Below, in pieces: positions 1 to 10,741 of a stretch of DNA of 64,000 nucleotides. Made by a program: the position numbers and the translations under genes. Under the pieces are notes generated by a model. It was not told the origin of the DNA and made no database searches. It was given only the letters and a program-made list of their open reading frames with translations. This DNA is from Ectothiorhodospiraceae bacterium WFHF3C12. Lineage in GTDB: Bacteria > Pseudomonadota > Gammaproteobacteria > Nitrococcales > Nitrococcaceae. The stretch lies in contig JACDUA010000001.1 in assembly GCA_013519935.1 (NCBI GenBank), forward strand, positions 27,982 to 91,981, written 5' to 3'. How positions within the stretch are numbered: the first letter of the stretch is position 1; every line of letters begins with the position of its first letter.

Positions 1-1172
1 TGGCGGCGAACATCTCCCGCAACTACGCGGAACTGGAACGGCGGGTGAAAAGCAAAACCGCCGCGCTGGAGGAAAGCAACCAGTCCCTGCAGCTGCTCTA
101 TGACGTGAGCCGGCGGCTGAACGCCACGCATGGCGACACTGGCGACCAGTTCCAGGCCGTCCTCTCGGAGGTGGAGCGGGCCCTCGGCCTCGGGCCCATA
201 ACCCTGTGCCTGAGCAATCCGGACAGCGCCACGGCGTACAACCGTCTCACGACCCTCGCCAATGACGTGCCGAATTTCTGCGATGCCCCCCACTGCGCGG
301 CCTGCCTGGGCGAGAGCCCGCCGGCACGGACCCGCCACGTCTCCAAAACCCTGGTGAGCGTCCCGGTAACCGACGGGGAGCGCCGTTACGGTGCGCTGCT
401 GGTGCCCCACGCACCGGGGCACGCACCCTCGCAGCGCCAGCTGCGCCTGTGCGAGGCGGTGGCCGAACATGTCGCGACCGCAATCACCCTCAGCCGCCAA
501 TCCGAGCAGCAGCGCCGTCTCGCGCTCATGGACGAACGCGCCGTCATTGCACGGGAGCTCCACGACAGCCTGGCCCAGGCGCTGAGCTACCTGAAAATCC
601 AGGTCAGCCGGTTGCAGGCCGAGTACCGCAAAGGCGCGCCTGATGTGGCCGCAATGCAGGGGGTCACGGAAGAGCTGCGGGAAGGCCTGAACGATGCCTA
701 TCGCCAGCTGCGCGAGCTGCTCAACACCTTCCGCCTGACCATGACCGATGCCGGTCTGCACAAGGCACTGCAGCGCACCGCCGGCGAGCTCTCGGAACAG
801 TCCCGGCTCCCCATCCGGCTGGACTTCGGTCTTGACCACGTGCCCTTGACGCCCAACGAGGAGGTCCATCTGCTGCAGACGGTGCGCGAGGCACTGATCA
901 ATGTCGTGCGCCACGCCGATGCCAGCCATGCCCGCGTCAGCCTGCAACAGGACGAGGACGGCCGCGTGATTGCCGAAGTGGTTGATGACGGCGTCGGCAT
1001 CCCGGAGAACTGGGAGCGCGTTAATCATTACGGGATCAAGATCATGGAGGAACGGGTCGCCGGCCTCGGCGGTAATCTGGAGATCGAGCGCCCGGTGTCG
1101 GGCGGCACCTGCATACGATTCACTTTCCGTCCCGCCCAGTCAGGGACCATAATCGCGTCCCAGGCCCACTGA
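1..1172 (+). CDS. narX: Nitrate/nitrite sensor histidine kinase NarX, C-terminal part (5' truncated by window edge)
   Basis: The reading frame is open from base 3 through the GTG given in the ORF track, so the true start lies before the window. What is visible: a short helical linker, a GAF-like region (about residues 20-150 of the listed ORF) with a small Cys-rich patch (CDAPHCAAC), the HisKA_3 dimerisation helix with the phospho-acceptor in ARELHDSLAQAL (His about 173), and a C-terminal HATPase_c domain with DDGVGIP. The periplasmic nitrate-binding P-box, membrane segments and HAMP domain are not in the window. The kinase type (LHDS motif) and the NarL gene 10 bp downstream support NarX, which senses nitrate or nitrite and phosphorylates NarL. 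A NarX-like kinase for another signal cannot be excluded without the sensor domain. Confidence 0.85.
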   Translation, partial: AANISRNYAELERRVKSKTAALEESNQSLQLLYDVSRRLNATHGDTGDQFQAVLSEVERALGLGPITLCLSNPDSATAYNRLTTLANDVPNFCDAPHCAACLGESPPARTRHVSKTLVSVPVTDGERRYGALLVPHAPGHAPSQRQLRLCEAVAEHVATAITLSRQSEQQRRLALMDERAVIARELHDSLAQALSYLKIQVSRLQAEYRKGAPDVAAMQGVTEELREGLNDAYRQLRELLNTFRLTMTDAGLHKALQRTAGELSEQSRLPIRLDFGLDHVPLTPNEEVHLLQTVREALINVVRHADASHARVSLQQDEDGRVIAEVVDDGVGIPENWERVNHYGIKIMEERVAGLGGNLEIERPVSGGTCIRFTFRPAQSGTIIASQAH

Positions 1173-1182
1173 GCGAGGCACC

Positions 1183-1836
1183 ATGAGCGACGACAGTCCC
1201 ACCGAGATCCTCATCGTCGATGATCATCCCCTCTTCCGCCGTGGCGTCCGACAACTGCTGGACATGGACGAGAGCGTGGCCGCCGTCGGGGAAGCGCAGA
1301 GTGGCGAGGAAGCGCTACGGATGGTTTCGGCGTCGGAACCGGACCTGATACTGCTGGACCTCAACATGCGCGGCATGGATGGCATAGCCACCATCCGGGC
1401 CCTGCGCGATGCCGACGTCCAGGCCCGCATCGTCGTGCTCTCGGTCTCGGATAACGACGAAGACGTGGTCAGCGCCCTGCGCGCGGGCGCCGATGGTTAC
1501 CTGCTCAAGGATATGGAGCCGGAAGCGCTGCTGGAACGCATCAAGGAAGCGGCCGCCGGCCAAATGGTGCTGAGCGAGTCGCTCACGCAGGTCCTCGCGG
1601 AGGCCGTCGGCGGGCAGAGAAGCAGTGACGAAAGCGCTCTGCTGCGCAACCTGACCACCCGGGAGCACGAGGTCCTGCGCGGCCTCGCCAAAGGCATGAG
1701 CAACAAGCTCATTGCCCGTAAATTCGACATCGCCGAAGGCACCGTCAAGGTCCACGTGAAGAACGTGCTGCGCAAGCTCAAGCTGCGCTCGCGGGTGGAG
1801 GCGGCCGTGTGGGCCGTCAATCACGGCGTGCGCTGA
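1183..1836 (+). CDS. narL: Nitrate/nitrite response regulator NarL
   Basis: 217 aa, nearly the length of E. coli NarL (216). An N-terminal receiver domain has the acidic pocket DDH and the phospho-acceptor Asp59 in LILLDLNMRG. A switch Thr/Ser and Lys (LLKDM) follow. The C-terminal GerE/LuxR helix-turn-helix starts at LTTREHEVLRGLAKG and has the recognition helix GTVKVHVKNVLRKL, which matches the NarL DNA-contact pattern. It starts 10 bp after narX and is probably co-transcribed with it. Known role: when phosphorylated, it activates nitrate respiration genes and represses alternative anaerobic pathways. Its targets in this organism are not visible here. Confidence 0.92.
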   Translation: MSDDSPTEILIVDDHPLFRRGVRQLLDMDESVAAVGEAQSGEEALRMVSASEPDLILLDLNMRGMDGIATIRALRDADVQARIVVLSVSDNDEDVVSALRAGADGYLLKDMEPEALLERIKEAAAGQMVLSESLTQVLAEAVGGQRSSDESALLRNLTTREHEVLRGLAKGMSNKLIARKFDIAEGTVKVHVKNVLRKLKLRSRVEAAVWAVNHGVR

Positions 1837-1861
1837 CCCCCGGATACCGCTTACGGACACC

Positions 1862-2452
1862 ATGCAGGACAAAGTCACCCCAACCCGCGGCCCGGAGGCG
1901 CCCCCCTATCGAGCCCTCTGGCCGGCCAATGCCCGGCGCCCGATTCTCGGCTTTGCCGCCTACAGCGGCACCGGCAAGACCACGCTGCTTCGCGCGGTGC
2001 TGCCGCGCCTTCGCGCCGCCGGCGTGCGCCTGGCGCTGGTCAAGCATGCCCATCACGGCTTCGACATCGATCACCCCGGCAAGGACAGCTACGAGCTCCG
2101 CCGGGCGGGCGCCGATCAGGTGCTGGTCACTTCGCCCCGCCGCCGCGCACTCATGATGGAGCGGCCCGCCGAGGTGGACCCGAGACTGGCCGATGAGCTG
2201 GCCTACCTGCATCAGGATGAGACGGACCTGATCCTCGTCGAGGGGTTTCGCCACGAGCGGTTTCCGAAAATCGAGCTGCGCCGGGGGGCACGGGACGATG
2301 CGATGCTGGCCGATACCGACCCAACGGTCATTGCCGTCGCCAGCGACCGGCCCGCGACAACGCACCCCCTCCCCTGGCTGGATATCAACGATCCCGACGC
2401 GGTCTCGGCATTCATCCTCGGGCGGGTCCTGAACTGGCAGGAAGAGACATGA
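1862..2452 (+). CDS. mobB: Molybdopterin-guanine dinucleotide biosynthesis adapter MobB
   Basis: 196 aa. A P-loop (AAYSGTGKTTLL) sits at about residues 33-45 and is followed by VKHAHHGFDIDHPGKDSYELRRAGA, the typical MobB nucleotide-binding core. ILVEGFRHERFPKIELRR is the MobB signature near the middle. The first ~25 residues are an extension with no visible domain. MobB is a GTP-binding partner of MobA in conversion of Mo-molybdopterin to the guanine dinucleotide form used by nitrate reductases, which fits its place between narXL and the Dnr-like regulator. Its stop overlaps the next start (ATGA), so translation is probably coupled. Confidence 0.9.
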   Translation: MQDKVTPTRGPEAPPYRALWPANARRPILGFAAYSGTGKTTLLRAVLPRLRAAGVRLALVKHAHHGFDIDHPGKDSYELRRAGADQVLVTSPRRRALMMERPAEVDPRLADELAYLHQDETDLILVEGFRHERFPKIELRRGARDDAMLADTDPTVIAVASDRPATTHPLPWLDINDPDAVSAFILGRVLNWQEET

Positions 2453-3132
2453 ACAGCATCGACGATACTTCGGAAGTACTCGCCGGCCATTATCTGTTCG
2501 CCCCCCTGGACGGACCGCGGCTGCGGCGGCTGGCGGAGACGGCGCGGCGGCTGGAGTTGCGCGCCGGCGAGGCCCTGTTCCAGCGCGGCGACCCGGCGAG
2601 CCGCTTCTTTCTGGTCGAGCAGGGCCAGATCAAGCTCTTCCGCGTCTCGGCGGCGGGTCAGGAGAAGGTCGTCGAGATCATGGGCCCGGGAGATACATTC
2701 GCCGAGGCGGTGATGTTCATGGGCACCAACCGCTATCCCGTGAACGCGGCGGCCGTGGAGCCCACCGTGCTCCACGGCATCGCCAACGCCACCTACCTGG
2801 ACATCCTTCGCGAGGACGCCGAGGCATGCCTGAAGCTGCTCGGCGATCTCAGTCAGCGTCTGCACCGCCGTCTCAACGAGATCGATACCCTGACGCTGCA
2901 GCGCGCCAACGACCGGGTCGTGCGGTTTCTGGTCGAACGCCTGCCCGAGACCGGCCCCCCGGTCATCGAGCTGCCGGCGGCCAAGCACATCGTCGCCTCC
3001 CGGCTGGCGATCCAGCCGGAGACCTTCTCCCGTATACTGCTGCAGCTGAGCCAGGCCGGGGCCATCGAGGTCCAGGGCCGGGAGATACGGGTTCTCGACG
3101 CGGGCACGCTACGCGATCAGATGCCCGATTGA
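2449..3132 (+). CDS. dnr: Crp/Fnr-family regulator, Dnr-like
   Basis: 227 aa. An N-terminal cyclic-nucleotide-binding-type beta-barrel (about 15-125; GEALFQRGDPASRFFLVEQGQIKLF) is followed by a long dimerisation helix and a Crp-type winged HTH (about 160-220; KHIVASRLAIQPETFSRILLQL). No N-terminal Cys cluster for a 4Fe-4S centre is present, which argues against Fnr. The overall form matches Dnr/NnrR-type regulators that respond to NO through haem in denitrifiers. The narXL-mobB context supports this. Fnr/Dnr-type boxes lie just after this gene, before ubiU and between ubiT and fabA, so it may control them. Dnr rather than another Fnr subgroup is an inference. Confidence 0.75.
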   Translation: MNSIDDTSEVLAGHYLFAPLDGPRLRRLAETARRLELRAGEALFQRGDPASRFFLVEQGQIKLFRVSAAGQEKVVEIMGPGDTFAEAVMFMGTNRYPVNAAAVEPTVLHGIANATYLDILREDAEACLKLLGDLSQRLHRRLNEIDTLTLQRANDRVVRFLVERLPETGPPVIELPAAKHIVASRLAIQPETFSRILLQLSQAGAIEVQGREIRVLDAGTLRDQMPD

Positions 3133-3142
3133 TCTGGATCAG
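3129..3142 (+). promoter_or_regulatory. Fnr/Dnr-type box before prpE
   Basis: TTGATCTGGATCAG matches TTGAT-N4-ATCAA at 9 of 10 positions. It overlaps the stop codon of the Dnr-like gene and lies about 113 bp before prpE, so it could act on prpE. An AT-rich tract follows (3163-3210), but no convincing -10/-35 pair was identified. Confidence 0.5.
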
Positions 3143-3254
3143 CGCAGGCCATCTGTTAGGCTTGCGATCATTCATAAGAATAAACAATGAAGATGCAAAG
3201 AAATTACAATAATCCAGCCCGAGCTTACCCGGGCCGCGACAATGGAGGCGCAGT

Positions 3255-5156
3255 ATGGGCTACGAAGTGGAGTACCGTCGCTCGATAACGGACCCGGAGG
3301 GCTTCTGGCGAGAGGCCGCGGAGGACATCGAGTGGTTCGACGCCCCCGCCGAAATCCTCGGCACCGACGAAAACGGTAACCATCGCTGGTATCGGGGCGG
3401 CAAGCTGAACACCGCCTACCTCGCCCTCGATCGCCACTGCAAGCTGGGGCGCGGGGACGATGTCGCGGTCATCTACGACTCCCCGGTCACCGATACCAAG
3501 GAACGCTTCACCTTCGCCGAGATGCGCGACCGGGTCGCCCGCTTCGCCGGCGCGTTGCGCGGCCTGGGCGTCGACAAGGGCGACCGGGTCGTCATCTACA
3601 TGCCCATGGTGCCGGAGACCGTAGTGGCGATGCTGGCCTGCGCCCGGATCGGCGCTGTCCACTCCGTGGTATTCGGCGGCTTCTCACCCCATGAGCTGGC
3701 CGTGCGCATCGACGACGCACAGCCCAAGGCCCTGGTCACCGCCAGCTGTGGCATCGAGCTGGACCGGGTCATCCCGTACAAGCCGATCATCGACAAAGCG
3801 CTGGCCCAGAGCGCCCATCCGCCCGGCAACGTGGTGGTTCTGCAGCGCCCCCAGGCCGAGGCCGAGATGCAATCCGGTCGCGACCACTGGTGGGACGACC
3901 TGATGGCCGGTGCCGAGCCCGTGGACCCGGTGCCCGTCGACGCCACCGATCCCCTCTATATCCTGTACACCTCCGGCACCACCGGAAAACCCAAGGGCGT
4001 GGTCCGGGACAACGGCGGCCATGCCGTGGCAATGAACTACAGCATGCGTACCGTCTACGACGCCCACCCCGGCGAGGTTTTCTGGGCTGCCTCCGATGTC
4101 GGCTGGGTCGTCGGGCATTCCTATATCGTCTACGCGCCGCTGATCCGCGGCTGCACGACGGTGGTGTTCGAAGGCAAACCCGTGAAGACTCCCGATGCGG
4201 GCACGTTCTGGCGCATTATCGCGGAACACGACGTGCGCACCTTCTTCACCGCCCCCACGGCCTTCCGGGCCATCAAGAAGGAGGACCCGGAGGCGAAGCA
4301 CCTGGAACGCTACGATATCAGCGGCCTTCGCAACCTCTTCGTGGCGGGTGAACGGCTGGATCCGCCCACCTACGAATGGCTGCACGAGCACCTGCACTGC
4401 CCGGTAATCGACCACTGGTGGCAGACCGAGACGGGCTGGCCCATCGTCGCCAACCCGGTGGGCCTGGAACGGTTCCCGGTCAAGAGCGGATCCGCCACCT
4501 TTCCCGTGCCTGGCTATCAGATGGAAATCATGGGCGACGACGCCCAGGCGCTGCCGCGCGGCCAGTCCGGCAACATCGCCATCCGGCTGCCCCTGCCGCC
4601 CGGCTGCCTGCCCACCCTGTGGAACGATAACGCGCGCTTCCGCAGCAGCTACATGGAGACCTATCCGGGCTATTATTTCACCGGAGATGGCGGCCATATC
4701 GACGAAGATGGTTACGTTTTCATCATGGGCCGCGTCGACGACGTCATCAACGTGGCCGGCCACCGGCTGTCCACCGGCGGCATGGAGGAAGTGGTCGGCA
4801 GCCATCCGGCGGTCGCCGAGTGCGCCGTGGTGGGCATGCCCGACGAGCTCAAGGGCCAGCTGCCAGTGGGCTTCGTCGTGCTCAAGGACGGGGCGGACAT
4901 CGAACCGGCGCAACTGGAGCGCGAGCTCATCAACAGCGTGCGCGAGGAGGTCGGGGCCGTTGCCGCTTTCAAGCGGGTGCTGGTGGTCGACCGCCTCCCC
5001 AAGACGCGATCCGGCAAGATTCTGCGCAAGACCATCCGCGGCTTGGCGACCCAGCAGGAGGTGCCGGTGCCGGCGACCATCGACGATCCGGCCATCATGG
5101 ACGAGATCCGCGACGCTCTGCGGGAACGCTGGGGCGGGCCGGAGGGCGCTTCCTGA
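3255..5156 (+). CDS. prpE: Propionyl-CoA synthetase (acyl-CoA synthetase, PrpE type)
   Basis: 633 aa, the usual PrpE length. It starts with the acetyl-CoA-synthetase N-terminal cap (YRRSITDPEGFW), then an adenylation domain with the P-loop-like YTSGTTGKPKGVV, the WWQTETGWPI acyl-pocket motif, the hinge region GRVDDVINVAGHRLS, and the catalytic lysine in TRSGKILRKTIRG near the C-terminus. It activates propionate (and often acetate) to the CoA thioester with ATP. The N-terminal motif favours PrpE over Acs, but substrate choice is not provable from sequence. It stands alone without prpBCD. An Fnr/Dnr-like box upstream suggests anaerobic or NO-linked control. Confidence 0.88.
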   Translation: MGYEVEYRRSITDPEGFWREAAEDIEWFDAPAEILGTDENGNHRWYRGGKLNTAYLALDRHCKLGRGDDVAVIYDSPVTDTKERFTFAEMRDRVARFAGALRGLGVDKGDRVVIYMPMVPETVVAMLACARIGAVHSVVFGGFSPHELAVRIDDAQPKALVTASCGIELDRVIPYKPIIDKALAQSAHPPGNVVVLQRPQAEAEMQSGRDHWWDDLMAGAEPVDPVPVDATDPLYILYTSGTTGKPKGVVRDNGGHAVAMNYSMRTVYDAHPGEVFWAASDVGWVVGHSYIVYAPLIRGCTTVVFEGKPVKTPDAGTFWRIIAEHDVRTFFTAPTAFRAIKKEDPEAKHLERYDISGLRNLFVAGERLDPPTYEWLHEHLHCPVIDHWWQTETGWPIVANPVGLERFPVKSGSATFPVPGYQMEIMGDDAQALPRGQSGNIAIRLPLPPGCLPTLWNDNARFRSSYMETYPGYYFTGDGGHIDEDGYVFIMGRVDDVINVAGHRLSTGGMEEVVGSHPAVAECAVVGMPDELKGQLPVGFVVLKDGADIEPAQLERELINSVREEVGAVAAFKRVLVVDRLPKTRSGKILRKTIRGLATQQEVPVPATIDDPAIMDEIRDALRERWGGPEGAS

Positions 5157-5246
5157 GGGCACGGCCCTTGTCACGCCGGCGGCTCGGCGCCATCTAGGGC
5201 GATAAGGATACGGAATGCGCCAGGTCATGGCGCGGGAGGCGGCACT

Positions 5247-5933
5247 ATGAGCAGCAACACGGTTCGTTTCGACCCAGCACGTGCCGCGCTGCTGGTGGTC
5301 GACGTCCAGCCGGATTTCATGGAGGGCGGCGCGCTGGCCGCTCAGGAAGGCAGCGCGGTGGTCGAGCCCATTCGCCGTTTCATGGAGGCCGGCCATTTCG
5401 GGCTGTACGTGGCCACCCAGGACTGGCACCCGGCCGGTCACATCTCCTTCGCCAGCGAACATGCCGGGCGGGAGCCGTTCGAGGTCATCGACCTCTACGG
5501 CCACGACCAGGTCCTGTGGCCGGACCACTGCGTACAGGGCAGCGACAACGCCGCGTTGCACACCGGGCTACCCTTGAAGCTGTTCTCGGCGATCATCCGC
5601 AAGGGCGAGGACCCGAAGGTCGATTCCTACAGCGGCTTCAAGAACAACTGGAACGCCGAAGGCGAGCGGCCGCCCACCGGGCTCGCGGGCTACCTGCGCG
5701 AGCGCGGCATAACGGATGTCTTCACCTGCGGCCTGGCGCGGGATTTCTGCGTCAAGTGGACCGCGGAGGACGCCGCGGACGAGGGCTTTCGCACCTGGTA
5801 CCTGTGGGACCTGACCCGGCCCGTGGACGAGAACGCCGACGATGACGTGCGCAAGGCCCTGACGGACAAGGGCGTGAGCATCATCGACAGCACGGACGTG
5901 GAAGCCGCGCCGGCGGCGCGCAGCGCCGGATAA
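5247..5933 (+). CDS. pncA: Nicotinamidase/pyrazinamidase PncA
   Basis: 228 aa isochorismatase-fold amidohydrolase. The catalytic triad is visible: Asp in VVDVQPDFMEGGAL, Lys in IRKGEDPKVDSYSGF, and the nucleophilic Cys in FTCGLARDFCVKWTA. The metal site is in TQDWHPAGHISF. It deamidates nicotinamide to nicotinate for NAD salvage in the cytoplasm. It is monocistronic, with a strong intrinsic terminator about 30 bp after the stop. Confidence 0.93.
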   Translation: MSSNTVRFDPARAALLVVDVQPDFMEGGALAAQEGSAVVEPIRRFMEAGHFGLYVATQDWHPAGHISFASEHAGREPFEVIDLYGHDQVLWPDHCVQGSDNAALHTGLPLKLFSAIIRKGEDPKVDSYSGFKNNWNAEGERPPTGLAGYLRERGITDVFTCGLARDFCVKWTAEDAADEGFRTWYLWDLTRPVDENADDDVRKALTDKGVSIIDSTDVEAAPAARSAG

Positions 5934-5961
5934 ACCGGCGAGGCGCCAGTCGATACCCCAC

Positions 5962-5990
5962 AGGCCCCGTTATCGGGGCCTTTCTTTTCT
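5962..5990 (+). terminator. Rho-independent terminator after pncA
   Basis: Stem AGGCCCCG / CGGGGCCT with a TTAT loop (5962-5981), followed by a T-rich tail (TTTCTTTTCT). It lies 28 bp after the pncA stop. Confidence 0.85.
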
Positions 5991-6002
5991 TAAAAGCGCG
6001 AG

Positions 6003-6165
6003 TTTAGCCACAGATGAACACGGATGGACACAGATCCTTTGGGGTAGTACGCCGCACTTCTTACTTTCAGGCGTAGGAAAAACCTCTACGTCCCGACATC
6101 AGGTACACCGCCACAGCGACTGATGAGCAATTATCTGCGTCCATCCGTGTTCATCTGTGGCTAAA
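6003..6165. repeat. 163-bp element with 33-bp near-perfect terminal inverted repeats
   Basis: The left arm 6003-6035 (begins TTTAGCCACAGATGAACAC) is the reverse complement of the right arm 6133-6165 at 32 of 33 positions, with 97 bp between them. No ORF of note lies inside. No clear target duplication is visible at the edges. The right arm ends 12 bp before the prfC stop codon, so the structure could also end prfC transcription. The arm sequence resembles short intergenic repeats I have seen in other bacteria, but this is recollection, not a search. Confidence 0.8.
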
Positions 6166-6177
6166 AAGAGCAGTACG

Positions 6178-7758
<1,581 letters not shown>

Positions 7759-7794
7759 GTAGCCTCAGGAATCCTCGCGAGTTCAGGGCCGGGG

Positions 7795-7825
7795 ATTATA
7801 CTAGCGCTTCCGGGGGTTTTGTCAG
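7795..7825 (-). promoter_or_regulatory. Putative sigma-70 promoter of prfC
   Basis: On the minus strand, CTGACA (-35, 5 of 6) and TATAAT (-10, 6 of 6) are separated by 19 bp, which is longer than ideal. The -10 lies 37 bp before the prfC ATG. Confidence 0.4.
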
Positions 7826-7960
7826 CTCTCGGCCGCCTTGCCGTCCGCGGTTACGCGGCCGACCCATTCAGGCGACCATAAATCCCGCGCCGCGTTCCCG
7901 GACCAGGCCGGGAACAGTGGCCATCGCTGCGAGCTGAGCTATCCACGGCAGAGACGCCCC

Positions 7961-8410
7961 ATGACCACCGGACCGCGATTCTGGGAAGAGAAAAGCCTCG
8001 AAGAGATGAGCCTCGAGGAATGGGAGTCGCTGTGCGACGGCTGCGGCAAGTGCTGCCTGCACAAGCTCGAGGATGTGGACACCGGTCGCTTCCACTACAC
8101 CAACGTCGCCTGCCGGCTGCTGGACACCGAAACCTGCCGCTGCACCGATTATCCGAATCGCCACGAACACGTCCCGGACTGCATCCAGCTCACGCCCAGC
8201 GGCGTCCGCGACTACGGCTGGCTTCCCGGGAGCTGCGCCTATCGCCGGATCGCCGAGGGCCGCGGGCTCGCCTGGTGGCATCCCCTCGTCTCCGGCGATC
8301 CGGAGAGCGTGCACCGGGCCGGTGTCTCGGCCAGCCGGCGCATATTCTCGGAGCTGGAAGTGGATCCGGATTTCCTCGAGGACTACGTGGTAGACGATCT
8401 GGGCGGGTGA
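7961..8410 (+). CDS. YcgN-family (UPF0260) cysteine-cluster protein
   Basis: 149 aa from the ATG at 7961; the ORF-track start at 7838 adds unconserved residues. Two Cys-rich patches, LCDGCGKCC near residue 25 and [17 protein letters not shown] with a later Cys, give the CxxCxxxCC-type pattern of the family, which suggests metal or Fe-S binding. The C-terminal LEDYVVDDL is typical. The family has no established function. It is divergent from prfC and about 50 bp before dxs. Confidence 0.85.
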   Translation: MTTGPRFWEEKSLEEMSLEEWESLCDGCGKCCLHKLEDVDTGRFHYTNVACRLLDTETCRCTDYPNRHEHVPDCIQLTPSGVRDYGWLPGSCAYRRIAEGRGLAWWHPLVSGDPESVHRAGVSASRRIFSELEVDPDFLEDYVVDDLGG

Positions 8411-8462
8411 CCGCCAGGAGCGCTATCATGAGCGGCCAAGCCGTCAACCCCGAGCTCGCCTC

Positions 8463-10361
8463 ATGCCGATCCCCGGAAGTTATCCACTGCTGGAGTCCAT
8501 CGACGAGCCGGCCCATCTGCGCGAGCTACCCCGCTCGCAGTTGACGCGGCTCAGCGAGCAGCTGCGCGGGTACCTCCTGGAGAGCGTAGCGCGCAGTGGC
8601 GGTCATCTGGCCGCGGGTTTGGGCGTGGTGGAGCTCACGGTGGCCCTGCACTACGTTTTCAACACCCCCGAGGATCGACTGGTCTGGGACGTCGGCCACC
8701 AGTGCTATCCCCACAAGATCCTCACGGGCCGGCGCCGGGAGATCGGCACGGTACGCCGGCGCGGCGGCCTTGCCGGCTTTCCCAAGCGCGACGAGAGCCC
8801 CTACGACACTTTCGGCGTCGGCCATTCCAGCACGTCGGTGAGCGCGGCGCTGGGCATGGCGCTGGCCGCGCGACTCTCCGGCAGCCGCCGCAAGACCGTT
8901 GCCGTCATCGGCGATGGCGGCATGACGGCGGGCGAGGCCTTCGAGGCCCTCAATCACGGCGGCGACGTGGACCCGGACCTGTTGGTCATTCTCAACGACA
9001 ACGAGATGTCCATTTCGGAGAACGTCGGCGCGCTGTCGCGCACCTTCAATCGCATGCTGAGCGGCAGGTTGTACTCCACCCTGCGCGAGGGCGGCAAGCG
9101 CGTGCTGGCCCAGATGCCGCGAGAGATGCAGGACCTGGCCCGCCGGGCGGAAGAGCACGTCAAGGGCATGATGGTGCCCGGAACCTTCTTCGAGGAGCTG
9201 GGCTTTCGCTACTTCGGCCCCATCGACGGCCACGATCTGGAGGAACTGCTTCCCGTCCTGGAACGGCTGCGGGAGCTCGACGGCCCCCGCCTCCTCCATG
9301 TGGTGACCCGCAAGGGCAAGGGCTACCGGCGCGCCGAAGACGACCCCATCGCCTATCACGGCGTCAAGGCCTTCGATCCGGACAAGGGCCTGCCGGGCGG
9401 CAGCGCCGGTAGCCGCCGGCCCACCTACACGCAGGTCTTCGGCGAATGGCTCTGCGACATGGCGGCCCGGGACGCGGCCCTGGTGGGCATTACGCCGGCC
9501 ATGCGCGAGGGCTCGGGGCTGGTGGATTTCGCCAAGCGCTTTCCGGAACGCTACTTCGACGTGGGCATCGCCGAACAGCACGCCGTCACGCTGGCCGCCG
9601 GACTCGCCTGCGAAGGCATGCACCCGGTGCTCGCCATCTACTCCACCTTCCTCCAGCGCGGCTACGACCAGCTCATCCACGACGTGGCGATCCAGAACCT
9701 GCCCGTGGTCTTGGCCATCGACCGGGCCGGCGTGGTGGGCGCCGACGGGCCCACCCATCATGGCGCCTTCGACCTGTCCTACCTGCGGTGTATCCCCAAC
9801 ATGACCGTGATGGCTCCCGCGGACGAGAACGAATGCCGCCAGATGCTTTTCACGGCCACCCGCTGCGGCGGACCGGCCGCCGTGCGCTATCCCCGCGGCA
9901 CGGGTCCCGGCGTCGACGTGGAAAAGGAAATGCGCGCGTTACGGGTCGGACGCGGCGAGGTGCGCCGCAGTGGCGGCAACGTGGCCATACTGGCCTTCGG
10001 GAGCATGGTCGCCCCGGCACTTGGCGCCGGCGAGAGCCTGGATGCCACGGTCGTGAACATGCGCTTCGTCAAACCGCTGGATACGGAACTGATAGAGCGG
10101 TTGGCGCAGACCCACCAGCTGTTGGTGACCGTGGAGGAAAACGTCGTGGCCGGGGGCGGCGGGTCCGCCGTCGCCGAGGCGCTGGCCAACGCCGATATTG
10201 AAGTGGGGCTCATGCAGATCGGCCTGCCGGACCACTTCGTCACCCATGGCGAGCCCCAGGCGCTGTTGGCGGAGCTGGGCCTGGACGCCGAGGGACTGGA
10301 GGGGCGGATACGAACCCGCCTGCCGCGGGCCTCGCGGGACCAGTCCGGCACGGCGGGCTGA
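8463..10361 (+). CDS. dxs: 1-deoxy-D-xylulose-5-phosphate synthase
   Basis: 632 aa, standard DXS length. Motifs: [13 protein letters not shown] (thiamine site His), [18 protein letters not shown] (Mg-diphosphate binding), the transketolase pyrimidine domain with [17 protein letters not shown], and a C-terminal transketolase domain ending near [14 protein letters not shown]. It condenses pyruvate with glyceraldehyde 3-phosphate, the first step of the MEP isoprenoid pathway, and also feeds thiamine and pyridoxal synthesis. The last ~15 residues are variable. It converges on trxA, 47 bp away. No ispA or xseB is beside it. Confidence 0.97.
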   Translation: MPIPGSYPLLESIDEPAHLRELPRSQLTRLSEQLRGYLLESVARSGGHLAAGLGVVELTVALHYVFNTPEDRLVWDVGHQCYPHKILTGRRREIGTVRRRGGLAGFPKRDESPYDTFGVGHSSTSVSAALGMALAARLSGSRRKTVAVIGDGGMTAGEAFEALNHGGDVDPDLLVILNDNEMSISENVGALSRTFNRMLSGRLYSTLREGGKRVLAQMPREMQDLARRAEEHVKGMMVPGTFFEELGFRYFGPIDGHDLEELLPVLERLRELDGPRLLHVVTRKGKGYRRAEDDPIAYHGVKAFDPDKGLPGGSAGSRRPTYTQVFGEWLCDMAARDAALVGITPAMREGSGLVDFAKRFPERYFDVGIAEQHAVTLAAGLACEGMHPVLAIYSTFLQRGYDQLIHDVAIQNLPVVLAIDRAGVVGADGPTHHGAFDLSYLRCIPNMTVMAPADENECRQMLFTATRCGGPAAVRYPRGTGPGVDVEKEMRALRVGRGEVRRSGGNVAILAFGSMVAPALGAGESLDATVVNMRFVKPLDTELIERLAQTHQLLVTVEENVVAGGGGSAVAEALANADIEVGLMQIGLPDHFVTHGEPQALLAELGLDAEGLEGRIRTRLPRASRDQSGTAG

Positions 10362-10408
10362 GCGACCGCCGGGACCCTTCACCGGGCCCCGGTGTCAGCC
10401 TGGGGGTA

Positions 10409-10741
10409 TCAGCTTACGGTGCCTTCCACGAACTGGATGAGCTGCGACTTCGACAGCGCGCCCACCTTCGTCGCCTCCACTTCCCCGTTCTTGAAGATCA
10501 TCAGGGTCGGGATGCCGCGGACGCCATACTGCGGGGCGGTGCCCGGGTTCTCGTCAATGTTGATCTTGCAGACCCTGAGCTTGTCCTTGTACTGATCGGC
10601 GACCTCGTCCAGCACGGGGGCGATCATCTTGCACGGGCCGCACCACTCCGCCCAGAAATCCACGAGAACAGGCATATCCGAGCCCAGAACGTCGTCCTTA
10701 AACTTGTCGTCAGTCGTATGGACGATGCTGTCACTGCTCAT
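10409..10741 (-). CDS. trxA: Thioredoxin 1
   Basis: 110 aa from the ATG at 10741 ([12 protein letters not shown]), one residue longer than E. coli TrxA. The ORF-track start 45 bp upstream is less likely because an AGGAG ribosome-binding site sits 9 bp before the chosen ATG. The redox motif WCGPC is in [15 protein letters not shown], with the buried Asp and the cis-Pro in GIPTLMIF. It is a general cytoplasmic disulfide reductant reduced by thioredoxin reductase, which is not in the window. Confidence 0.96.
   Translation of the reverse strand: MSSDSIVHTTDDKFKDDVLGSDMPVLVDFWAEWCGPCKMIAPVLDEVADQYKDKLRVCKINIDENPGTAPQYGVRGIPTLMIFKNGEVEATKVGALSKSQLIQFVEGTVS

Noticed and set aside
3684-5561. 625-aa minus-strand ORF opposite prpE and pncA
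   Set aside because: Shadow of high-GC coding DNA: low-complexity His/Gly/Ala/Asp-rich sequence, no domain, and the opposite strand encodes clear enzymes.
10380-10394. Palindrome CACCGGGCCCCGGTG between dxs and trxA as terminator
   Set aside because: No T-run on either strand, and the dyad lacks a loop of suitable size.
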